The notes under the pieces are model-generated. The model was not told where the DNA came from. It ran no database searches and was given only the letters and a program-made list of their open reading frames with translations. This document shows, one piece after another, positions 7,173 through 14,363 of a stretch of 14,830 nt of DNA. The number at the start of each line of letters is the position of its first letter. The stretch's first letter is position 1. A program made the translations under genes and the position numbers. The stretch comes from Hydrogenophaga sp. (GTDB lineage Bacteria > Pseudomonadota > Gammaproteobacteria > Burkholderiales > Burkholderiaceae), in NCBI GenBank assembly GCA_025458545.1, contig JALOSH010000024.1, positions 1 through 14,830 on the forward strand, read 5' to 3'.

Positions 7173-8282
7173 TCATGGCCGCAGCGCTTGGCCGCTGGCG
7201 GTGTCGAAAACATGCAGGTCCTCGGCTCGCACCGAGAGACTCACCTTTTGGTGCAGCTGGTGATGGGCGTCGCCCGGCAGGGTGGCTGTGATCCGCTGCC
7301 CGCCTGGCACATCCAGGTGGCCCACCACCTGGCTTTCGGTGCCCAAATACTCGATCACGTCGGCACAGATCGTCAGATCGGCGGTTGGCTGGCCAGCGCG
7401 AAGCGCCTGCGGCCGGATGCCCGCGGTCAGGGGCTGATCGGGGGATGACAGGCGTTTGCGCAGCCAGGCGGGTGCGGGCAGGCTGAACCCCTCGCCAGAC
7501 AGCCGGCCCGAGCCTGCGTCATCCACAAAGCGCACACTCAGGAGGTTCATGCTGGGTGTGCCAATGAAAGCCGCCACGAACAGCGAGGCCGGCTCGTTGA
7601 ACACCTGGTTGGGCGTACCGACCTGCTGGATCCGTCCCTTGTCGAAGATGACGATCCGGTTGGCCAGCGTCATGGCTTCGATCTGGTCGTGGGTCACGTA
7701 AACCGTGGTCTTGCCCAGACGTTCGTGCAGCATGGCCAGTTCGGCGCGCATGTGCCCCCGCAGCTTGGCGTCCAGGTTGGACAGCGGTTCGTCGAAGAGA
7801 AAAACCTTGGGCTCACGCACGATGGCGCGGCCGATCGCCACCCGCTGGCGCTGTCCGCCGGAGAGTTCCTTGGGCTTCCTCGACAAGAGATGTTCGATGT
7901 TGAGCACCTGCGCCGCTTTCTTCACCTGCGCCTCAATGTCGGCCTTGGGGCGCCCCGCCAGATCGAGCGCAAAGCTCATGTTCTGCGCGACGTTCATGTG
8001 CGGATAAAGCGCGTAGTTCTGAAACACCATGGCAATGTCGCGCGCCATCGGGGCGGCCTGGGTGACATCGCGCCCACCAATCAGGATCTGGCCTTCGGTG
8101 ACCTCCTCCAGGCCTGCGATCATGCGCAGCGTGGTGCTTTTGCCGCAGCCGGATTCTCCGAGCAGAACGACAAACTCGCCCTCGCTCACCGACAGGTCGA
8201 GCTGCGTGACCACGGTCACATCGCCGAAGCGCTTGACGATGCGGCGAAGCTCCAGGCCGGGATGGGTGGTCGGGTTGGACAT
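7173..8282 (-). CDS. ABC importer ATPase (UgpC/MalK type)
   Basis: Cytoplasmic ATPase of 369 residues, the normal length for MalK-type subunits with a C-terminal regulatory domain. Walker A is GESGCGKST (42-50), the Q-loop is at Gln88 (VFQNYALYPHM), the signature is LSGGQRQR (140-147), Walker B is VFLFDEP (160-166) and the switch His is 198 in THDQ. After about residue 240 comes the OB-fold (TOBE/MalK) domain with FIGTPSMN, TAGIRPQAL and a final SLSVRAEDLHVF segment. The ATG at 8282 is 11 nt after the cytochrome b561 stop codon; the Shine-Dalgarno is weak. It would energise the two permeases. Such ATPases are sometimes shared between transporters, but here a complete set sits in one operon. 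Confidence 0.95.
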   Translation of the reverse strand: MSNPTTHPGLELRRIVKRFGDVTVVTQLDLSVSEGEFVVLLGESGCGKSTTLRMIAGLEEVTEGQILIGGRDVTQAAPMARDIAMVFQNYALYPHMNVAQNMSFALDLAGRPKADIEAQVKKAAQVLNIEHLLSRKPKELSGGQRQRVAIGRAIVREPKVFLFDEPLSNLDAKLRGHMRAELAMLHERLGKTTVYVTHDQIEAMTLANRIVIFDKGRIQQVGTPNQVFNEPASLFVAAFIGTPSMNLLSVRFVDDAGSGRLSGEGFSLPAPAWLRKRLSSPDQPLTAGIRPQALRAGQPTADLTICADVIEYLGTESQVVGHLDVPGGQRITATLPGDAHHQLHQKVSLSVRAEDLHVFDTASGQALRP

Positions 8283-8293
8283 GGCGTTGTTCT

Positions 8294-9030
8294 TCAATGG
8301 ACGGGATGTCGAGAGGAGGCAGGAGCCGCCATGCGGCGGACACCCCAGCCGGTGACCGGCTGCTGATTGCCAGGGTGGCTGGGGTCTGGCCCCCAGATGG
8401 CCTGGTAAGTGTCGATACAGCGGCCCTGCTGCTGCCAGCGCCAGGCCAAGCAGGCCAGCAGCAGCCACCACGCCGTCAGCAAGCCCGCCATCCAGCGCGG
8501 CGCATCGGCGGTGATCAGCCCGAGTACCACGGTGAGCACCGCGATACCAATGGCCAGCCAGCCCAGGCCTTTGTGCAAGCGTTCAAACCAGCGCCTGCGC
8601 CGGGTCATGTCGTAGTGGTCGCCGCGCAGGTTGGTGTCGGTGGGTCCACCCTTGCTGCCGCGGGACCATCCGCTGACCAGCTGTCCGGCCCCCAGCACCA
8701 CCACCAACCATCCGAGCCAGTGGTGCCAAGTCGCGACGGGGGTGGCCAGTCCTCCCCGATCCCAGGCCAGCCACACGCCGATTGCGATCAGCCCTGCTCC
8801 CAAGTATTGAAGGCTGCGGTGCGCATGCCACCAAAACCGGTTGTCCTTCACCCCGGGCCAGTCTTGCCCCGGGGTGACCTTGAAGTAGCGCGCCGCGAGA
8901 ACGCCCAGCGGCAGCAGAACCGCCCAAGCCGCGACCATGGTGCGGGCGTGCCAGATGGCCCAGTCGGGCAGGTGGTGTTCGCTCGCGCCGGACATCGGGC
9001 TGAGCCACCAGGCCAGAGACAGGAAGGGCA

Positions 9031-9034
<4 letters not shown>
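8294..9034 (-). CDS. Cytochrome b561-domain membrane protein
   Basis: Integral membrane protein of 246 residues with five or six hydrophobic segments. The order resembles the eukaryotic-type (DOMON-associated) b561 core: WHARTMVAAWAVLLPLGVLA, then WWHAHRSLQYLGAGLIAIGV, WHHWLGWLVVVLGAGQL, LHKGLGWLAIGIAVLTV and a last Trp/Leu-rich segment. Candidate heme ligands are His29, His70 or 72, His104 or 105 and His154, which would hold two b hemes across the membrane. No DOMON or other partner domain is fused. Its ATG overlaps the lactonase TGA as ATGA and it ends 11 nt before the ABC ATPase, so it is embedded in the sugar-acid operon. It could carry electrons from a sugar dehydrogenase or a reductant to an acceptor; this is inference. 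The final 40 residues (Pro/Arg-rich) match nothing I recognise. Confidence 0.82.
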
Positions 9035-9947
<913 letters not shown>

Positions 9948-9951
<4 letters not shown>

Positions 9952-10901
9952 GCGGGCTTCAGCTCCGGCACCATGGTGAGCACAGGCTTGCCCTCCGCGC
10001 CCGCCACCATGTTGGCAAACGCCAGGTCTGCCATCGCTTGGCGGGTTTGCACGGTGGCGCTGGCCATGTGGGGGGTGAGCACGACGTTGGGCATGTCCCA
10101 GAGCGCTTCGGGCACATGCGGTTCGTTCGCAAACACATCGAGACCGGCACCGGCGATGGCGCCATTGGCAAGCGCGGCGACCAGCGCATCCTCGTCGACC
10201 ACACTGCCTCGGGCCACGTTGATGAGATAGCCTTCGGGTCCCAAGGCGGTGAGAACCTCGGCGTTGATCAGGTGTCGGGTGGCGCTGCCCCCCGGTGTGA
10301 TGACGACCAGAAAATCCACCTCGGCCGCCAGCGCTCGGGCGCTTGGGACGTATCGGTAGCCAGTGCCCGGCTTTTCGGTGCGGGTGGTGTAGGCGATGCT
10401 CATGCCGAAGGCCGCTGCGCGCTGGGCGATGGCCTGACCAATGCGACCCATGCCCACGATCCCCAGCCGAGCGCCCGAGACCTTTCGCCCCAGTGGCAGG
10501 CCACCTTGCGGCCAACGGCCGGCGCGCACGTGCTGGTCGGCCCGGGGTATGTGGCGTGCCACTGCCAGCATCAGCGCGAGCGCCAGATCGGCCACGTCAT
10601 CACTGAGCACACCGGGGGTGTGGGTCACCGCGATGCCGCGATCGCGCGCAGCGCCGATATCAACCCCGTCGTAGCCCACCCCGAAGACGGAAACCACTTT
10701 GAGCGCCGGCAGTTGCTCCATCAGGGCCATCGGCACCTTGGATTCGCCGGATGCGGCCAAACCGACCACGCGAGGCGCCAGCGCTGCAAAAGCCGCGGAG
10801 TCTTCCGGCCGCGGGTCCACGTGCACATGGAAACGGCTGGCCAGCGCCTTCAGGTAGTAAGGGTGCAAACCCCTCAGTGCGAGGATGTCAGGTAAGGACA
10901 C
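9948..10901 (-). CDS. D-2-hydroxyacid dehydrogenase, probable 2-keto-aldonate reductase
   Basis: Enzyme of 317 residues from the D-isomer-specific 2-hydroxyacid dehydrogenase family. The substrate-domain motif SVFGVGYDGVD (71-81) is followed by the Rossmann motif GMGRIG (150-155). Catalytic residues are Arg231 in NVARGSVVDE, Glu260 in ANEPHVP and His278 in LTPHMASA. Arg174 in TTRTEKPG after the second nucleotide-binding strand suggests NADPH. This subgroup includes glyoxylate/hydroxypyruvate and 2-ketogluconate reductases (GhrB-like). The idn genes nearby make reduction of 2-keto-L-gulonate, 2-ketogluconate or 2,5-diketogluconate the best guess. The start is GTG at 10901, with AGGAG 8 nt upstream. 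It is the first gene of the cluster and faces the LacI-type regulator across the control region. Confidence 0.88.
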
Positions 10902-10957
10902 GGGTCAGGCTCCTGGAACAGCACATTCAAGTCGAACAAAAAGTCACCACAGCGATC

Positions 10958-10979
10958 GTTTGGACAGCGCTATCCAAAC
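10958..10979. promoter_or_regulatory. Probable LacI-family operator O1
   Basis: A 22-bp inverted repeat centred on AGCGCT with one mismatched pair (GTTTGGACAGC / GCTATCCAAAC). It lies 57-78 nt upstream of the GTG of the first cluster gene. An even palindrome with a central CG is typical of LacI-family operators. It shares the core with O2, 131 bp away centre to centre. Binding by the adjacent GntR-like protein is inferred. Confidence 0.75.
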
Positions 10980-10987
10980 CGGCAGAG

Positions 10988-11032
10988 AAAAAAAGCGTCC
11001 AGTCGCTGGCGGCCCGTTCCGGGCTTGGACGC
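10988..11032 (-). terminator. Terminator-like structure in the cluster's leader (possible attenuator)
   Basis: Read on the minus strand, GCGTCC (11032-11027) pairs with GGACGC (11000-10995), and seven T follow directly (10994-10988). Inside the loop a second hairpin, GCCCG with CGGGC (11024-11020 and 11016-11012), is possible. Stem plus T-run is the layout of an intrinsic terminator, but the outer stem is only 6 bp with a 26-nt interior. It lies between O2 and O1, so it would act only on transcripts starting upstream near O2. Confidence 0.45.
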
Positions 11033-11068
11033 CGGCCGGTTGCCTGGGTCCGCTTGACCAAAAAACCG

Positions 11069-11096
11069 TTGCAGCGGGTGGCAGAGTTCATAAGAT
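11069..11096 (+). promoter_or_regulatory. Candidate promoter of the LacI-family regulator gene
   Basis: TTGCAG (11069-11074) and TAAGAT (11091-11096) are separated by 16 nt, a fair sigma-70 match. The -10 box overlaps operator O2, so the regulator would repress its own gene. A TTGACC at 11054-11059 is too far from this -10 to pair with it. No comparably good promoter was found for the minus-strand cluster. Confidence 0.45.
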
Positions 11097-11108
11097 AGCG
11101 CTATCCTA
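11091..11108. promoter_or_regulatory. Probable LacI-family operator O2
   Basis: The perfect 12-bp palindrome GATAGCGCTATC (11094-11105) extends to 18 bp with one mismatched pair. It shares the half-site core GCTATCC with O1. It ends 38 nt before the regulator's GTG and covers the candidate -10 box of that gene. Two such sites in one divergent region suggest repression of both transcripts, possibly with looping. Confidence 0.75.
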
Positions 11109-11146
11109 AAGCAGTTGTTTCCCCCATCACTCAGCAAATACCCTAA

Positions 11147-12184
11147 GTGAAGACACCGACTCGAAAAAGTGGGCGAGCGACCGGGCGGGTCACGCTCAGC
11201 GAAGTGGCCATGGCCGCTGGTGTGAGCCCCATCACCGTTTCGCGCGCGCTCCGCGGTGAGCGGGCGGTTGACCCGAAGCTGGTCAGGCAAGTCGCCGAGG
11301 CCGTGGAGCGCCTGGGCTACGTGCCCGATCCGGCCGCGCGCGCACTGGCTTCTCAGCGCAGTGACCACGTCGCCATCCTCATCCCCAAACTGTCCAACGC
11401 ACTGTTCGTCGACCTGCTCGACGCCGCACAACAGACCCTGCGCGCCGCAGGCTACCAGGCCTTGATCGGGGTCACCCACTACGACGCTGCACAAGAAGAG
11501 CAGCTGCTGCGGGAGCAGCTGATGCACCGGCCCGCTGGCGTGTTGCTGACTGGCTTGAACAGCAGCGCAGGCACCGCTGCGCTGATCACGGCGAGCCAAA
11601 CGCCTTGTGTGCACCTGATGGACCTGCCGCCCGAGGGCCGGTCCGATGTTCCCTACTGTGTGGGCTTTCGTCAGATCGACGCCGGTGCGGCGATGACTCG
11701 CCATCTGTTGGCGCGTGGGCGTCGCCGCATTGCGTTTGTCGGTGCACAGCTGGACGAGCGCGTGATGCAGCGCCTGTATGGATGGCGTCTGGCGCTGGAA
11801 GAGGCGGGTGCCTACGATCGGGCGCTTGAATGGTTGAATCCGGCCTCGTCCTCGCTGGCATTGGGTGGCGCCATGTTCCAACAGATCGCCGAACAACAGC
11901 CCGATGTGGACGCGATCTTCTTTTGCAACGACGACCTCGCTCAAGGCGCTCTGCTCGCTGCGCTGCGCGACGGCGTCGCCGTGCCCGAACGCATCGCGGT
12001 GGCCGGGTTCAACGATCTCACCGGCAGCGATCAGATGCTGCCCACGCTGACCACCGTGCGAACCCCTCGGGCCGAGATTGGTCGCACGGCCGCACAACGC
12101 CTGCTGGAGCTCATGCGCGGAGACACGGGCTGTCAAAGGCTGACCGACCTGGGTTTTGAACTGATCCTTCGAGACAGCACCTGA
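11147..12184 (+). CDS. gntR: LacI-family transcriptional regulator, GntR/IdnR-like
   Basis: DNA-binding repressor of 345 residues. The N-terminal helix-turn-helix and hinge are visible as VTLSEVAMAAGVSPITVSRAL (15-35) through GYVPDPAARALAS (57-69). The rest is a periplasmic-binding-like effector domain. Segments HLMDLPP, VGF, GAQLDERVMQRLYG, FFCNDDLAQGAL and VAGFNDL follow the E. coli gluconate repressor GntR closely, so gluconate, 6-phosphogluconate or a related sugar acid is the likely effector. The start is GTG at 11147, directly after an in-frame TAA, so no upstream start is possible in this frame; the Shine-Dalgarno is poor. It is divergent from the sugar-acid cluster and separated from it by two palindromic operators. 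It is unrelated to the other protein family called GntR (FadR-type). Confidence 0.93.
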   Translation: MKTPTRKSGRATGRVTLSEVAMAAGVSPITVSRALRGERAVDPKLVRQVAEAVERLGYVPDPAARALASQRSDHVAILIPKLSNALFVDLLDAAQQTLRAAGYQALIGVTHYDAAQEEQLLREQLMHRPAGVLLTGLNSSAGTAALITASQTPCVHLMDLPPEGRSDVPYCVGFRQIDAGAAMTRHLLARGRRRIAFVGAQLDERVMQRLYGWRLALEEAGAYDRALEWLNPASSSLALGGAMFQQIAEQQPDVDAIFFCNDDLAQGALLAALRDGVAVPERIAVAGFNDLTGSDQMLPTLTTVRTPRAEIGRTAAQRLLELMRGDTGCQRLTDLGFELILRDST

Positions 12185-12188
12185 CGCT

Positions 12189-12204
12189 GCGCCGGGAACG
12201 GCGC
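12189..12204 (+). other. Small hairpin after the regulator gene
   Basis: A perfect 6-bp stem GCGCCG/CGGCGC with a GGAA loop starts 5 nt after the regulator stop codon. No T-run follows, so it would be at best a weak terminator or a 3'-end stabiliser. Confidence 0.35.
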
Positions 12205-12218
12205 CGACACTGGGTCGG

Positions 12219-12224
12219 GATAAT
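12219..12224 (+). promoter_or_regulatory. Candidate -10 box of the Nudix gene
   Basis: GATAAT lies only 6 nt before the ATG at 12231. If used, transcription would start at or next to the ATG and give a leaderless message. No good -35 box lies at the right distance and no Shine-Dalgarno precedes the ATG. The gene may also be read through from the regulator gene, 46 nt upstream. Confidence 0.3.
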
Positions 12225-12230
12225 GGCTCC

Positions 12231-12707
12231 ATGAACAACCGTTGGAAACCCAGCGTCACCGTGGCCGCGATCATCGAGCGCGAAGGCCACTACCTGCTGG
12301 TGGAAGAAGAAACGCCCGAGGGCTTGCGCCTGAACAACCCGGCGGGCCATCTGGACCCGGGCGAAAGCCCGGAACAGGGCGTGGCGCGCGAGGCGCTGGA
12401 AGAAACCGCCTTCGTCTTCACACCCACCGCACTGGTGGGTGTCTACCTCGCGCGTTTTGAACGCCCGGCCACCGGGGAAGACATCACCTATCTGCGTTTT
12501 GCCTATGGTGGTGAGTTGGGCGCTTTCGATGCGCAGCGCCCGTTGGACACCGGCATCGTGCGCACCCTGTGGATGACACCGGGCGAGGTACGCGCCAGCG
12601 TGGAGCGCCACCGCAGCCCGCTGGTGCTGCGATGCATCGAAGACCACCTGGCGGGACAGCGCTTCCCGCTGAACACGGTGTTCACCGATCCGTCGGTGCT
12701 GCGCTGA
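12231..12707 (+). CDS. nudJ: Nudix hydrolase, NudJ-like
   Basis: Cytoplasmic hydrolase of 158 residues that cleaves nucleoside diphosphate-type substrates; NudJ of E. coli acts on thiamin pyrophosphates and nucleoside di- and triphosphates. The Nudix box is GHLDPGESPEQGVAREALEE (residues 38-57) followed by TAF. The invariant G-x5-E-x7-RE-x2-EE core is intact, but the usual Gly after EE-x is Ala. The opening KPSVTVAAIIEREGHYLLVEE and the late SPLVLRCIEDHLAGQRFPL match NudJ specifically. The ATG at 12231 has no clear Shine-Dalgarno. It lies 46 nt after the regulator on the same strand; a functional link to sugar-acid use is not indicated. Confidence 0.9.
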   Translation: MNNRWKPSVTVAAIIEREGHYLLVEEETPEGLRLNNPAGHLDPGESPEQGVAREALEETAFVFTPTALVGVYLARFERPATGEDITYLRFAYGGELGAFDAQRPLDTGIVRTLWMTPGEVRASVERHRSPLVLRCIEDHLAGQRFPLNTVFTDPSVLR

Positions 12708-12722
12708 GCGCAACCCCACCGC

Positions 12723-12763
12723 CTTCGGTCGAAGCGCGCCACACGCGAGCTCAGGCCCTGAGC
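12723..12763. other. Two tandem hairpins downstream of the Nudix gene
   Basis: CTTCGGTCGAAG (12723-12734) and the 15-nt palindrome GCTCAGGCCCTGAGC (12749-12763) follow the Nudix stop codon within 60 nt. Neither is followed by a T-run on the plus strand. They may mark the 3' end of the plus-strand transcript where it meets the convergent gene. Confidence 0.35.
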
Positions 12764-12818
12764 CTGCCAGGGGCTGGACTCGCCGGCGCCCGCGGTGTGA
12801 CCCTCGAAACCCACCCTT

Positions 12819-12845
12819 GAAAAACGCCCCCATGCTTCAGGGGGC
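12819..12845 (-). terminator. Rho-independent terminator for minus-strand transcription
   Basis: Read on the minus strand, GCCCCC and GGGGGC pair as a 6-bp GC stem with an 8-nt loop (12845-12826), followed by GTTTTTC (T-run 12824-12820). This is the clearest intrinsic terminator in the window. It lies about 165 nt after the stop codon of the secreted-protein gene, so that message would carry a long 3' tail. Confidence 0.8.
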
Positions 12846-12868
12846 TTCCATCCCTGCAGGCTGTCTGC

Positions 12869-13030
12869 TCACACCGGTCTTGGGTTTAGCGGGTGCGTGT
12901 TCGATGCGCGGCTGAGCGTGCGCGGCAGCGCGTAATGTTCAATGGCAATGGCTCGCCACATGCTGAGCCATCGCAGGTGCCCGTGCGAGGGGCAGGAGGC
13001 CTTGAGCGGGTCAATGGCCCGGCGGGGTGC
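12869..13030 (-). other. Open frame or structured 3' region with a pntA-like segment
   Basis: Between the secreted-protein gene and the terminator, a minus-strand frame is open for 53 codons and stops at 12869. Its only ATG, at 12961, would give a 30-residue peptide (MWRAIAIEHYALPRTLSRAS, then 10 more) with no Shine-Dalgarno. The part ALPRTLSRA is identical to a segment of the PntA encoded at 1-453, with only synonymous base changes. The same DNA has a 7-bp hairpin, ATGGCTC/GAGCCAT (12948-12954 and 12965-12971). It may be a gene remnant, a dispersed repeat or a structured 3' RNA ending at the terminator; I cannot decide which. Confidence 0.35.
12906..12933. repeat. 28-bp segment repeated from pntA
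   Basis: Positions 12906-12933 match 17-44 inside pntA at 26 of 28 bases in the same orientation. A further 7-bp match (TCAATGG) follows after a 6-nt insertion. Both mismatches are at synonymous third positions in the shared reading frame. Confidence 0.65.
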
Positions 13031-13763
13031 TCAGGGCGATCTGGTTGTCAGCGGAGCCCGGCGGCGTGCGGCTGAACGACAAAGCCGGAAACCTGAGCGT
13101 GCCGAAGAGAGAGGTCACGCTGCCCCTCACGGCCTTGTTCAGTGCCCGACCCCAGACCACATGACTGGCTTCGACGTTTTTGGGCAGCGCTTCACTCACC
13201 GTGCCGGGTGAGCCTTCAAACCCAGGAGCCAGCCACACAGAAACCGCCACAAAAGTGCCGTTCGAGTTCGCGAAGTTCGAGGTGATCTCGTGCATGGCGT
13301 CGGGAAGCTCACCCTGGTGGGCCTCCAGCACCGATTTCCCTGGCTCACCCAAACTCTTCAGCAGGCTGCTCATGGTGTACCGGGGGTGTACGCTGAGGCA
13401 TTGGGCGATGCGCAAGGCTTCGCCGGTGTTGCCCTCTGCAAAGAAAACGTCGGTGGAACTGCATTCGCGGTCGTAGGTCATGTAAATGGAACCGGGCAAG
13501 CCGCCTTTGCTGCTGCGGACCACCGCCACGGTCTCTATGTTTCCGTCAGGGGCCGCTTTGACGAAGAGTTTTGTCTCGCTGGCAATGACACCCGTTCGAT
13601 CACCGCCATATCCCGAACCTTGGTCCGGGAGATCGGCCACCGACCAGCCATCGGTGGTGAACACCACCGTGGCGCGACCTACCTTGAATTCGGCCGCTTG
13701 TGCAGCACAGAGCCCTGCTGCGGAAACCAAAGCAGCCGCCATCAACTTCTTCCAAACGGTCAT
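13011..13763 (-). CDS. Secreted protein of unknown function
   Basis: I do not recognise this 250-residue protein. It begins with a clear Sec signal peptide: MTVWKKLMAAALVSAAGLCA, then AQA as the likely cleavage site before residue 24. The Cys at 19 is not in a proper lipobox, so it is not predicted to be a lipoprotein. The mature part has no membrane segment and only two cysteines, Cys101 and Cys122, which could form a disulfide in the periplasm. It contains VVFTTDGWSVADLPDQG near the start, and the C-terminus is Pro/Ser-rich. The ATG at 13763 has only a weak purine-rich sequence upstream. It stands alone on the minus strand, convergent with the Nudix gene, and ends about 165 nt before a strong terminator. 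Confidence 0.8.
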   Translation of the reverse strand: MTVWKKLMAAALVSAAGLCAAQAAEFKVGRATVVFTTDGWSVADLPDQGSGYGGDRTGVIASETKLFVKAAPDGNIETVAVVRSSKGGLPGSIYMTYDRECSSTDVFFAEGNTGEALRIAQCLSVHPRYTMSSLLKSLGEPGKSVLEAHQGELPDAMHEITSNFANSNGTFVAVSVWLAPGFEGSPGTVSEALPKNVEASHVVWGRALNKAVRGSVTSLFGTLRFPALSFSRTPPGSADNQIALSTPPGH

Positions 13764-13932
13764 TTCTCATCACTTTTAGATGGGCTCTTCAGCCACTCGT
13801 CTCATCTCGCTGGTTGACCTGTTTGCCCGACCCAGCGGCCATCTCACAAGCGATATGTTGCCAGATGGTTGAACAGCATTGGCGCCGCATGCGGTCGGAA
13901 CTGCGCTGATTTGAGCACCGGGACGCCGGATC

Positions 13933-14315
13933 TCAGTCGAGTCCAGCGACTCGCCCACGCAAAGACTTGACCTGCGAGCGGTTCGCCTTGCCTTCCAGGC
14001 GCCGCTGTTTCGAGCCGAAGGTCGGCCGGGTCGGTTTGCGCGCCTTGGGCAAGGTGGCCACGCTGTCCACCAAAGCCTGCAGCCGCTCCAGCGCCTCGGC
14101 CTTGTTCTGCTCCAGGCTGCGGCTGCCACGCCTTCGGTGGTGATGCGCTGATCGCTCAGGCGCAACAGGCGTTCCTTGATGGCCTCGGGCAGCGACGACG
14201 CGTGCACCGCAAAACGCAGGTGCACGGCGTTGGAGACTTTGTTGACGTTCTGCCCGCCCGCGCCTTGTGCGCGGATGGCGGTGAACTCCACTTCAGTAGG
14301 ATCGACGCGGGGCAT
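13933..14315 (-). pseudogene. arfB: Peptidyl-tRNA hydrolase ArfB, disrupted by a frameshifting deletion
   Basis: ArfB rescues stalled ribosomes by hydrolysing peptidyl-tRNA with a GGQ motif. The first 63 codons are in frame from the ATG at 14315: [19 protein letters not shown] contains the intact GGQ, followed by [19 protein letters not shown] and [10 protein letters not shown]. At about 14127 the frame changes. The normal C-terminal part continues in another frame, from [16 protein letters not shown] to [18 protein letters not shown] and a stop at 13933. The piece usually found between EGV and the RS-x-E segment (VIKAQ-like) is missing, so about 19 nt appear to have been lost. The basic tail that enters the mRNA channel would not be made; read in the first frame, the product continues as nonsense to 13776. 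A sequencing or assembly error is possible but less likely for a loss of this size. Confidence 0.85.
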
Positions 14316-14363
14316 GCGCGGCAGTGTGCCACGGCGCCCGGCCGCGCGCTGTGGTGGCTCGCT

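Noticed and set aside
4714..7263. Very long plus-strand open frame (849 codons) opposite the ABC transporter genes
   Set aside because: It is antisense to two clear membrane and binding-protein genes, is extremely rich in His, Gln and Arg and has no recognisable motif. This is typical of a mirror frame in high-GC DNA.
8283..8471. 63-codon N-terminal extension of the ABC ATPase
   Set aside because: The extension overlaps the cytochrome b561 gene and has no family similarity; the ATG at 8282 gives the normal MalK-type length.
9952..10515. Upstream extension of the lactonase frame
   Set aside because: It lies over the 2-hydroxyacid dehydrogenase, whose Rossmann and catalytic motifs are in the other frame. 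The ATGA overlap at 9951 gives the natural start.
11054..11059. TTGACC as a strong -35 box for the regulator
   Set aside because: The nearest acceptable -10 (TAAGAT at 11091) is 31 nt away, too far for a sigma-70 promoter.
10970..12274. 434-codon minus-strand frame opposite the LacI-family regulator
   Set aside because: It runs antisense through the whole regulator gene and across the operator region, with low-complexity composition; the plus-strand gene has full family motifs.
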